A DNA stretch of 64,000 nt from JBMOUD01 sp049319665 (lineage in GTDB: Bacteria > Pseudomonadota > Gammaproteobacteria > Enterobacterales > Enterobacteriaceae), in assembly GCF_049319665.1 (NCBI RefSeq), contig NZ_JBMOUD010000008.1, positions 124,001 through 188,000 on the forward strand. Direction: 5' to 3'. The first letter of the stretch is position 1. The number at the start of each line of letters is the position of its first letter. The notes beneath the pieces are model-generated. The model had not been told where the DNA came from and ran no database searches. It saw only the letters and a list, made by a program, of their open reading frames with translations. The position numbers were made by a program, and so were the translations under genes. Shown here in pieces: positions 54,921-62,669 of this stretch.

Positions 54921-55898
54921 ATGCCTATTAGCGATCTTCGTGCTATCGAAACCTTCATCAACGCTATCGAACTCGGCAGTATTCGTCGTGCGGCTGCCGC
55001 CCAAGGCGTCAGCCCGCAGGCCGCCAGCCAGTCGCTTGCCGCGCTTGAAGCACATCTGGGCGTGCGCCTATTGCACCGAACGACGCGCAGCCTGGCACTA
55101 ACCACCGAAGGACAACAGTTCCTCGAAGCGGCCCAACCGGCATTAGCGGCACTGACACGCGCTGGAGATCGAGTGCGTAATGTTAAAGATGCTATTGCCG
55201 GACCGCTGCGGATTGTCGCCCCGAAGTACTCATTTTTGCCGGTGCTGTGGCCATTACTTGATGAGTTCTGCCAGCGCCACCCGGAGGTTGAACCGGACGT
55301 CAAACTCGACGATCGTATCGGTAGCTGGGTACAAGATCGCGCCGATGTTGGCTTTCGTATTGGCCTGCCGCCGGATGACGATCTCTCGGTTCGCCGCCTG
55401 TTCGCCATGCAGCTGATCGCCTGCGCATCCCCGGCCTATATCGCCAAATACGGCGCACCAAATTCAATCGAACAATTGGCCTCACATCGGTGCAGCACCT
55501 TCCGCCACCCAGGTAGCGGCCGCGTGCTGCCTTGGCTGTTCAAAGTGGAGGGTGAAGTGGTTTCCATCAATGTGCATCCCGCCTTTGCAAGCAACGATGC
55601 ACAACTTGAAACGCAGGCGGTGCTATCAGGCCATGTTATCGGCTTGCTTTCTGGGCTATCGGCAGCGGCTCCGATTCGTTCAGGAAAACTCGTGCCGCTT
55701 CTTACACAACACGCCACCGATCATATGAGCGTGCATGTTTATTACGGCAGCCGCGCCGCACAACCATCGCGGGTTCGGGCTTTTATCGACCTGACAGTAG
55801 AACGATTGGTTAATTCCACAGACTATGTGCTAGATGCGCGGGAGTTAGCGATGGCGGAAGCGAAAGGTCGTAAGAAGGCGAGCGGGAAATCTCGCTAA
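54921..55898 (+). CDS. LysR-family transcriptional regulator
   Basis: 325 residues. N-terminal winged helix (MPISDLRAIETFINAIELGSI..., AAQGVSPQAASQSLAALEAHLG, LHRTTRSLALT) and a substrate-binding domain. Ribosome site AGAGG. Divergent from the SDR gene and so its likely controller. A basic tail (KGRKKASGKSR) follows the usual end. Confidence 0.93.
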   Translation: MPISDLRAIETFINAIELGSIRRAAAAQGVSPQAASQSLAALEAHLGVRLLHRTTRSLALTTEGQQFLEAAQPALAALTRAGDRVRNVKDAIAGPLRIVAPKYSFLPVLWPLLDEFCQRHPEVEPDVKLDDRIGSWVQDRADVGFRIGLPPDDDLSVRRLFAMQLIACASPAYIAKYGAPNSIEQLASHRCSTFRHPGSGRVLPWLFKVEGEVVSINVHPAFASNDAQLETQAVLSGHVIGLLSGLSAAAPIRSGKLVPLLTQHATDHMSVHVYYGSRAAQPSRVRAFIDLTVERLVNSTDYVLDARELAMAEAKGRKKASGKSR

Positions 55899-55969
55899 AT
55901 ACTCCCCAACATTTGGTCAATCCCTAACGAATGCGGTATATTCGCGCCGCTGCGGCAAAATCCGCAGCC

Positions 55970-56195
55970 GGGCGTAGGAACCCGGAAATCTACTGGCGGC
56001 ACCGCTCGTTGCGCGTGCCGTCGCTTTGACTCATCCATTGCAAAGTGATTTTGTATTGTGTCAATGGTGACTCAGGCGGGGCAGCCTTCGGGCTGGTCGG
56101 TATCCAGTAGAACCGATATTCCTACCCCCGCCTGGGTTGCCACCCAAGAGCGTAGGAACTCCGGTGGTAACGTTGTACGTAAACTACTGGAGGCT
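55970..56195 (+). ncRNA. C4-type antisense RNA region of a P4-like immunity system
   Basis: CCAGTAG (56104-56110) and TTCCTAC (56119-56125) can pair with CTACTGG and GTAGGAA at two places: 55974-55996 upstream and 56152-56190 downstream. The second target overlaps GGAGG, the ribosome site of the leader at 56201. GGGGCAGCCTTCGGGCTGG at 56078 and the general layout fit C4 antisense RNA of P1/P7/P4-like phages. Exact ends of the RNA are not fixed. Anti-sense control of the leader and the gene behind it is inferred. Confidence 0.65.
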
Positions 56196-56200
56196 GCCAG

Positions 56201-56275
56201 ATGGCTACGACTCTAAACATAATCCACTCTATTTTCTGCATCCACCTCGCCTTTAACGAGGTGGACCATGGATAA
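56201..56275 (+). CDS. 24-codon leader peptide
   Basis: MATTLNIIHSIFCIHLAFN..., with GGAGG eight bases upstream. Its TAA overlaps the beginning of the next gene (ATG at 56268), so translation of the leader could open that gene's ribosome site. Similar short frames start the P4-type icd/ash transcripts. Confidence 0.55.
   Translation: MATTLNIIHSIFCIHLAFNEVDHG
56241..56265 (+). promoter_or_regulatory. Hairpin covering the ribosome site of the 56268 gene
   Basis: TCCACCTCG-CCTTTAA-CGAGGTGGA, a perfect nine-base stem. The right arm contains GAGG, the only ribosome site for the ATG at 56268. Closed, it would shut translation; a ribosome on the leader would open it. Confidence 0.65.
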
Positions 56276-56663
56276 AAAACAACTTATCCCCCAATCACCA
56301 CCAGACTCTTGGTCGCTGTGCGATAGTTGTCGCTTATTAGCACACGCACTGATCGGCCCGCAGAATCATCATGCGCAACATACGCTGTGCCTGATGATGG
56401 AAACTCATTTGAAAGCCTTGCAAGCCGCGCTGAATTTACCAATCCCTGAGTATCATCAATCCGCTACACTGCCAGCCAACGATGGCCTGTTTGATGATGT
56501 GGAACTTGAGCCGGCTGAACTTTGCGATCAGTGCTTCGCGCTCAATTATGCGCTGCTGATGCTTAGTGATAAATGGGTGAAGGAAGTGATCGCCTTTGTG
56601 CTGTGGGAACGTCTGGAAATGCTGCGCAGGTCGCTCTATGTGAACGATGAAGTACAAGCGTAA
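56268..56663 (+). CDS. P4-satellite-type small protein, paralogue B
   Basis: 131 residues, near-identical from residue 8 to the protein at 47374-47808. WSLCDSCRLL and ELCDQCFALN carry the conserved CxxC pairs. Controlled here by the C4-type antisense region, leader and hairpin. A terminator follows at 56820. Function unknown. Confidence 0.75.
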   Translation: MDKKQLIPQSPPDSWSLCDSCRLLAHALIGPQNHHAQHTLCLMMETHLKALQAALNLPIPEYHQSATLPANDGLFDDVELEPAELCDQCFALNYALLMLSDKWVKEVIAFVLWERLEMLRRSLYVNDEVQA

Positions 56664-56819
56664 TAGGATTGGCTGTCTTAATGAATTAGCTGTTTCAGGC
56701 TACTGAAAAGCCGGTTATTAGGGAAAGTAAACCGTTGGGGTCGTAGCGAGCTCGCCGGAGCGCCCCTAGGATTACTAATCCCGCGTATCTCGATATAAAA
56801 GACAACGTTGTTACAATCT

Positions 56820-56845
56820 GAAGCCGCTCATTGCGGCTTCTTTAT
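56820..56845 (+). terminator. Terminator downstream of the 56268 gene
   Basis: GAAGCCGC / GCGGCTTC stem with a five-base loop and a T-rich tail. Confidence 0.75.
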
Positions 56846-56892
56846 ATTCTTTAATACACTGTCATTCCGATAACGCCGAGGCTCTATAGCGC

Positions 56893-57312
56893 TTAACTCG
56901 GTCTGGTCGTCAGTTGAGGATAAGGCGCGGCACCAAATCGGTTATCCGGCTTGCTGCTTTGACAGTAAAATACCAAAAGAATCAGCGAACCAATCACGGG
57001 AATAAAGTTGAGTAACAACCACCAGCCGCTACGATCGGTATCGTGGAGTCGTCTGATGCTCAGCGTAATACCCGGGATAGCGACCAGCAATGAGTACAGC
57101 ACGCTAAAGGTATAAATCCCAGCCTCGTGCGCTTCTTCGGTGGAGAATCCCAGATATTTTACGGCTACCCAGCGGTCAAGGATACGCAGTAACCCGACCA
57201 CGATAAGATTGATCAATAAGAAAAACCAGTAGCCCGCTCTGCGGGTTCTTCCTTGCCAATTAAAGTAATTCCTAAAAGCATCTTTATAAGCTTCCATCTC
57301 TTCCCCATCCAT
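56893..57312 (-). CDS. DUF805 family membrane protein
   Basis: 139 residues with four hydrophobic segments and the DUF805 pattern (NYFNWQGRTRRAGYWFFLLIN, RRLHDTDRSGWWLLL). Inner-membrane protein of the YhaH/YhaI type; function unknown. Confidence 0.9.
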   Translation of the reverse strand: MDGEEMEAYKDAFRNYFNWQGRTRRAGYWFFLLINLIVVGLLRILDRWVAVKYLGFSTEEAHEAGIYTFSVLYSLLVAIPGITLSIRRLHDTDRSGWWLLLNFIPVIGSLILLVFYCQSSKPDNRFGAAPYPQLTTRPS

Positions 57313-57686
57313 AATATCGGTTTATAAAAATTTTGTGGCTATCACCACCACAGAACTTAAGCACAATACTATCGCCATAAATATAGGATTTCGCCACATT
57401 TTCATGCCATAGCAATAGCGCAGTACTTACATAATAGAACATAACAATTGTCTCGTTTCATCGCTCAATATGTCACAAAAATAGAACGACAACCGTAAAT
57501 TAAATCTACTATCATAAAAATAGCCAATTCAATGGGACGATAATGCAGGAACGGGTTGGATAGCATTGACGTCAAGAAACTCGTTGAATTAAGGCATAAC
57601 CGTGCATAGAAATGTGAGATTGCGTCGAGCATTCATCACATTGTCATTGATGGCGTAATAGATGGATTAATACGGAAGGACTAATC
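57313..57686. other. Intergenic region between DUF805 and SnoaL-like genes
   Basis: About 370 AT-rich bases between divergent genes; it must contain both promoters. I see nothing else convincing. Confidence 0.5.
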
Positions 57687-58205
57687 ATGACGGATACAAA
57701 AAAACTCATAGAAAATGCAGTTGCTACAAAAAATCCTAAAGATGTGGTGTATGCATTTCTGCTGAATACGGCCAAAGAAAACGTTGCCTATGCAGCGACT
57801 CAACTGGTCGATGAGAATGCAACCTACACCTCTTTAAATTTTGAAAATAAAGAATTAAAACAAATTGAACCCTGGGCGGGAACATCAAAAGGTCGGCAAG
57901 TTTATATCGATACCTTTTCCAATGTTGGCACCTATTGGAATGTCGATGACTTTACGATTAGCGATATATTGTCAGAAAAAGATATCGTGGCCGTATTCGG
58001 ACAGTTTACCTATACATCCGTGACATTAGGCCATTCATTTACCTCACCGTTTTCAATTAAAGCCCAGGTTAGCGATGGGAAAATCGTGTATTTCCAATTT
58101 ATGGAAGATACCTACGCATCAGCGGCATCATTCCGCGTTAGTGGTGAATGGATCATTCAGCACCGCAGCGGTGACGAGAATAAGTTCAAGGTCGGCATTA
58201 AGTAG
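57687..58205 (+). CDS. SnoaL-like / NTF2-fold protein
   Basis: 172 residues. The layout (short helix, AATQLVDENATYTSLNFENK, WAGTSKGRQVYIDTFSNV, then strands ending KIVYFQFMEDTYA) is that of NTF2-like ketosteroid isomerase/SnoaL proteins. Ribosome site GGAAGGA. It precedes a hydrolase gene by 78 bases, probably one operon. Substrate unknown. Confidence 0.75.
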   Translation: MTDTKKLIENAVATKNPKDVVYAFLLNTAKENVAYAATQLVDENATYTSLNFENKELKQIEPWAGTSKGRQVYIDTFSNVGTYWNVDDFTISDILSEKDIVAVFGQFTYTSVTLGHSFTSPFSIKAQVSDGKIVYFQFMEDTYASAASFRVSGEWIIQHRSGDENKFKVGIK

Positions 58206-58283
58206 ACGCTCTAGTTACGCAAACCTAGGGGCAGCACTTCCGCTGCCTCTATCCCATTTTTATCGCTAACTATTGAGAATATT

Positions 58284-59186
58284 ATGTCTGAGCCAATCGA
58301 TACAACGCTCCATGCATTTGCACAGCAGATGCGTAGTGAATACCGAGCCATGATCCCGGCCGCCGGCCAGCCAGATTTGGTAAGCAACGTAGAAACATTT
58401 TTTATTGAGCTACCCTGCGGCTATAGCTTGCCAGCACGCCTCTATACTCCTACCAGAGACAGTAATCAGGAAAAACTACCCATTGTGCTTTTTGTACACG
58501 GTGGCGGTTGGGTCTCTGGCGATCTCGATACCCACGATGTTCTGGCTCGCGGTCTGGCCAATGGCGTTCATGCTGTGGTTCTCGCGATAGAATACCGGCT
58601 GGCACCGGAACATCCTGCCCCGCGTGGTATTGAAGATGTATATGGCGCGCTGCAATGGTTGGATAACAATGCAGAACAGCTTGGCGCGGATAAAAATCGT
58701 CTCGTGATCTCTGGTGACAGCGCTGGCGGCAATATTGCGGCGGTCGTAAGTATGCTGACTAAACAGCGCCAAGGTCCCAATATTCGTGCCCAGTGGTTAA
58801 TGTATCCGGCAGCGAATTTTGATATCACAACCAACTCTTTTGAGCAGTACGGTCAGACTTATTTCCCGACAAAAGAGGTGATGAAACGGGTCACCGCGTG
58901 TTATGTCCCGTCGGGAATGGACGTAAACAGCCCGTTACTCTCATTATTTCACGGTGATTTACCGCAAATGCCGCCTACGCTGATTTCAGTCGGCAGTTAT
59001 GATCCCCTTTCCGATGGCTGTAAAGACTATGTTCAGGCCCTACAAGATGCTGGAGTACAAGCGAAAGTTAGCGTCTTTGCAAAGCAGCAACATGGCTTTA
59101 TCCAGTTTTATAAAGATACCGCTAACCACCCAGGCGGCCAGCCTGCATTAGATGAAGGCATCGCGTTCCTGCATCATTACCTCTGA
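58284..59186 (+). CDS. Alpha/beta hydrolase (hormone-sensitive lipase type)
   Basis: 300 residues. Oxyanion motif HGGGW, nucleophile elbow GDSAGG, the Asp in SYDPLSDG and the His in KQQHGF form the family's catalytic set. Esterase or lipase of the HSL group acting on small acyl esters in the cytoplasm. Probably cotranscribed with the SnoaL-like gene. Confidence 0.93.
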   Translation: MSEPIDTTLHAFAQQMRSEYRAMIPAAGQPDLVSNVETFFIELPCGYSLPARLYTPTRDSNQEKLPIVLFVHGGGWVSGDLDTHDVLARGLANGVHAVVLAIEYRLAPEHPAPRGIEDVYGALQWLDNNAEQLGADKNRLVISGDSAGGNIAAVVSMLTKQRQGPNIRAQWLMYPAANFDITTNSFEQYGQTYFPTKEVMKRVTACYVPSGMDVNSPLLSLFHGDLPQMPPTLISVGSYDPLSDGCKDYVQALQDAGVQAKVSVFAKQQHGFIQFYKDTANHPGGQPALDEGIAFLHHYL

Positions 59187-59365
59187 AATACCGGAGAACC
59201 CGATAGCGAGTATCACAGCGGTATATCGGGGTCCCCTTCCCGTTACCCGTTAACTAATTGTGCTCGAAAGGCTATTATCTGTGCTGAAGATCTTTCCGCT
59301 ACCTACAGGTTTTATTTTCAGCGCGATATACCAGCTATTTTCACAATAAGAAGGGGTATTCATAG

Positions 59366-60274
59366 ATGAAGTATTCAGGTTTTAATGCGGCGCTAGCGCT
59401 GCTGTCGGGTGTGTTGGCGTTTAACAGCAGCATGGCTCACGCAGATTACGTTAAGCAGTTGCCCGTCTCACAGATCCATCCTACTCAGCCAGCCATTGGC
59501 TACGACGAAGTTAAACTGAAAATTGCGGAGCTTAAACAAGACCGCAAAAAGCTCTTTAATGAATTTTGTAAGAACAATGGCGCAGGGAAAGTCACCAGTT
59601 TTGATGCGAAATCTGATATTACCGTGGCGAAAAGTTTTCAGTGCGCAGATGCCTTTGGTAGCCAGCTAGCGGAAGTGAAAAGCGCCGTATTAGCACCGGA
59701 TCATCAGGTGTATCTGACCGACGGGCATCATACCATTAGCGTGTTCCGTGATTTCAGCGGCGATAAAGATTTCCCATATTATGTGCGGATCACCGATGAT
59801 TTCAGCAAGCTGCCAAGCATGCAGGCTTTCTGGGATACCATGCAACAGAAAAACCTGGCTTGGTTGAGCGATCCTCAAGGCAACATCGTCAAGCCAGAGG
59901 ATCTGCCAAAGCAGGTGGGAATGAAGTACATGCCGAATGATGACTATCGTTCCGTGGTGTATTTCTTGCGTGGTGCTGCCTATAAAAAAATGGATGATGC
60001 GCCGCCATTCCTCGAATTCTACCTTGGCAGCTGGTTACGGACTCATGCACCGGTTAAAGGTGATGCGCTGAAAACCGAAGCCGGTTACGCCGCCTACTTG
60101 TCTGAAGCCGCGCAAGCACTCACCGCAGCCGATGGCTCGCAACACGCCACCGCGGATGCCAAATCACCGACGTTAGATCAATTGGGTAAACTCGATAGCG
60201 TAAAAAGCAAAAAACTCAAAAAATTAACTGAAGAAGATGGCAAGCTTACTCAGTTGTTCTCTGACAAAGCTTAA
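59366..60274 (+). CDS. Exported ParBc_2-like protein
   Basis: 302 residues. A signal peptide ends near SMAHA; then QIHPTQPAIGYDEV and LTDGHHTISVFRDF, which fit ParBc_2, a ParB-like nuclease domain found in secreted proteins. The C-terminal 50 residues are Lys-rich. A long perfect hairpin follows. Biological role unknown; periplasmic location is inferred from the signal. Confidence 0.75.
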   Translation: MKYSGFNAALALLSGVLAFNSSMAHADYVKQLPVSQIHPTQPAIGYDEVKLKIAELKQDRKKLFNEFCKNNGAGKVTSFDAKSDITVAKSFQCADAFGSQLAEVKSAVLAPDHQVYLTDGHHTISVFRDFSGDKDFPYYVRITDDFSKLPSMQAFWDTMQQKNLAWLSDPQGNIVKPEDLPKQVGMKYMPNDDYRSVVYFLRGAAYKKMDDAPPFLEFYLGSWLRTHAPVKGDALKTEAGYAAYLSEAAQALTAADGSQHATADAKSPTLDQLGKLDSVKSKKLKKLTEEDGKLTQLFSDKA

Positions 60275-60282
60275 TGCGTAAT

Positions 60283-60309
60283 AGGTAAGGCGGTTTTCCC
60301 GCCTTACCT
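60283..60309 (+). terminator. Strong hairpin after the ParBc_2 gene
   Basis: AGGTAAGGCGG / CCGCCTTACCT, a perfect eleven-base stem. No long T-run follows. Confidence 0.6.
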
Positions 60310-60857
60310 CTCTGTGACTTATCCGCTATTCATCTGCTCGCTAATGCGGTATTACTAGCAAATACTATACCTTTCGGTAAAAACAATAAGATAAAGGGTT
60401 TTAATTAAAATAATATCCATGCAGAAAACCGCATAAAACATGTATAACCCACCGGTTGATGTGATGAACGTAAGTACCCCCCATTCCATTTAGTAAACAA
60501 AATGATTGAAAACAATTCACTTTTTGAAAATAACCAGTTCAAGTAAGCTTCATTACATGGGTTACACACTTATTAATACCATCTTGCTTAGAAAGTAATT
60601 GAATAATTACATCACATGGATCTCTTACGATAAAACCCATGAAACACCACTAACAAATTAATCAGTTAATAAAATATCGTGGGTTATTAAAAATAACATA
60701 CCTTCTATTTATAATGCGTGCTGACCCTCACACCATTTAAATCTATGACGGATATTTAAGACAATCCACATGAATTATATTTTTAAAAAAACATGAATTT
60801 CAACGCTATGAATTTTCACACCAATAGATATTAGAAAATTATGATGAGGAGTTTACC
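60310..60857. other. AT-rich intergenic region before the glyoxalase gene
   Basis: About 550 bases with no coding frame I trust, no RNA gene and no repeat I recognise. It must hold the promoter of the glyoxalase gene. Confidence 0.5.
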
Positions 60858-61253
60858 ATGAGAATTTTACATACCATGTTTCGAGTTACCGATTTAGATG
60901 CCGCAATTAAATTTTATCACGATGTGCTTGGCATGAAACTATTAAGAAAATCTGTATATGAAGAAGGTCGTTTCACTTTGGCTTTTGTCGGTTATAAAGA
61001 TGAACGCGAAGCCGCGGCTATCGAATTAACCCATAACTGGGATGTCGGCTCTTATGAATTAGGTGATTCATTCGGCCATGTGGCCATTGAAGTTGATGAT
61101 GCGGCAGCAACCTGCGCTTTAGTTAAAAAACAGGGGTATAAAGTGACACGGGAAGCCGGGCCAATGAAACACGGAAAAACAATTATTGCGTTCATCGTCG
61201 ATCCTGACGGTCATCAAATTGAGTTGATTCAAAAAGGAACTCAGTTCGATTAA
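60858..61253 (+). CDS. gloA: Lactoylglutathione lyase (glyoxalase I)
   Basis: 131 residues. It changes the glutathione adduct of methylglyoxal to S-lactoylglutathione. The four metal ligands line up with E. coli GloA: His5, Glu in AIELTHNW, His in FGHVAIE, Glu in QIELIQ. GAGGAG precedes the ATG. It diverges enough from E. coli GloA that a second copy may exist elsewhere. Confidence 0.88.
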   Translation: MRILHTMFRVTDLDAAIKFYHDVLGMKLLRKSVYEEGRFTLAFVGYKDEREAAAIELTHNWDVGSYELGDSFGHVAIEVDDAAATCALVKKQGYKVTREAGPMKHGKTIIAFIVDPDGHQIELIQKGTQFD

Positions 61254-61282
61254 ATATCAACTCAACAATAGGGAATTTATGT

Positions 61283-61378
61283 ATGAACACCACTGAATCA
61301 ATCCAATCAAGAAAAACCTATAAACGCATGACCAATATCAGGTTTGATAGAGAGATTCAGTGGTGGGTAGACCCATAG
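61283..61378 (+). CDS. Small open frame, 31 residues
   Basis: MNTTESIQSRKTYKRM...WWVDP, with AGGGAA upstream, directly after gloA. No family recognised; could be a gene remnant or chance. Confidence 0.25.
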   Translation: MNTTESIQSRKTYKRMTNIRFDREIQWWVDP

Positions 61379-61427
61379 CCCCAACCCATGAAGTGATGGG
61401 AAATCAGGCTTTACGCATAAAAATTAA

Positions 61428-61507
61428 TTGCATATGCAAATATTAACCTTGCAAATTTACTTGAAATTGCAAATACTAATCTTATCAATTTAGTTGCAAG
61501 TGCAAAT
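61428..61507. promoter_or_regulatory. Cluster of TGCAAAT repeats upstream of xdhC
   Basis: TGCAAAT at 61435, 61450, 61468 and 61501, TGCAAGT at 61495, and the palindrome TTGCATATGCAA at 61428-61439. They lie 60-140 bases before the XdhC start and may be a regulator's binding sites. Confidence 0.5.
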
Positions 61508-61570
61508 AAAATAGATTTTTTAATGTTCTATTTCAGCGACCTCTCATTCCTCTTTTGTGAATAACGAAAA

Positions 61571-62545
61571 ATGAATACATCAACGCTTCCACAAAATATT
61601 CAGATCATTGAACAAGCACTAAACTGGTCTCGTCACGAGGAAATCTGGTTATGTACCGTCTTGCAGACATGGGGCTCCTCTCCTCGCAGTCCTGGTGCAT
61701 TAATGGTGGCAAATGCTCGTGGTGAGTGGTGCGGTTCGCTATCGGGAGGCTGTGTTGAAGAAAGCTTTTTAAGCCAACTCAAAAATGGAGACTGGCGGGA
61801 GGCTAGTCAGGTCGTGCGCTATGGTGCAGATGGCTTGCAACCAGATATCAGTTTGCCATGTGGCGGGAAGCTGGATATTTTGATTGAATATCTCCCAGCC
61901 GGGAGTAATACCAGTGCCTATCTCGAACAGTTACACCGTGCGTTTATGGGATATCAGCCGGTTTGTAAAACCCTCGTCTTGCCTGCTGCCTGCCAACATA
62001 TCTCTCCCTGCGAGCCCACCGGGCACCCCGCCGTTATATATGACGCGCCGCAAGTGACTATTTGGCATGACGCCGCGCCATGCTTATTTATCGCAGGCTA
62101 TTCTAGCGTTGCCGAGTACTGCATAAGCTTTGGCTATGCACTGGGCTTTGAAGTGATTGTCTGTGAACCCCGGGAGGAGATATTTTCTAAACTTGCCCAC
62201 ACATTGCCAAAGCACGTCCGCCTTATCACCCGCCTTCCCGCCACCTATTTAGAAACGGAAGGATGTCATGCCAGAACCGCAATCGTCGCCCTCACACACG
62301 ATGCGCGTATGGATGACTTAACACTGATGGAGGCGGTAAATACCCCGGCCTTTTATATCGGAGCAATGGGATCAAAGAATAATAGTCAGAAGCGTTTCGA
62401 ACGCCTTACGCGTGTAGCCGGTCTTAGTGAAACTGAATTGGCGAGGATACATGCGCCTATTGGTCTGGATCTTGGCAGTAAAACGCCCGCCGAAATTGCC
62501 TTGTCAGTGTTAGCAGATATTGTCTCTTATAAAAATGGCCTCTAG
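61571..62545 (+). CDS. XdhC family molybdoenzyme maturation protein
   Basis: 324 residues. N-terminal XdhC/CoxI domain (VLQTWGSSPRSPGALMVA, GSLSGGCVEESFL, LPCGGKLDIL) and C-terminal Rossmann-like domain (FIAGYSSVAEY, YIGAMGSKNNSQKR, GLDLGSKTPAEIALSVLADI). The family loads sulfurated Mo cofactor into xanthine-oxidase-type enzymes. It lies next to, and convergent with, such an enzyme gene. Confidence 0.93.
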   Translation: MNTSTLPQNIQIIEQALNWSRHEEIWLCTVLQTWGSSPRSPGALMVANARGEWCGSLSGGCVEESFLSQLKNGDWREASQVVRYGADGLQPDISLPCGGKLDILIEYLPAGSNTSAYLEQLHRAFMGYQPVCKTLVLPAACQHISPCEPTGHPAVIYDAPQVTIWHDAAPCLFIAGYSSVAEYCISFGYALGFEVIVCEPREEIFSKLAHTLPKHVRLITRLPATYLETEGCHARTAIVALTHDARMDDLTLMEAVNTPAFYIGAMGSKNNSQKRFERLTRVAGLSETELARIHAPIGLDLGSKTPAEIALSVLADIVSYKNGL

Positions 62546-62669
62546 CGGCGTAATAACCCGCGTAGCCTTACCTCTATAAATCATCGACAAAACCAAAGGC
62601 GGCCACCGAGAACAGATACACCTTATCTGCACTCAATTGATAGCCGCATAACATGATCAACTAAAGCGC

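Noticed and set aside
55940..56200. tRNA gene in the GC-rich folded region after the LysR gene
   Set aside because: No cloverleaf with a T-loop and CCA-side pairing; the repeats pair in the way of C4 antisense RNA instead.
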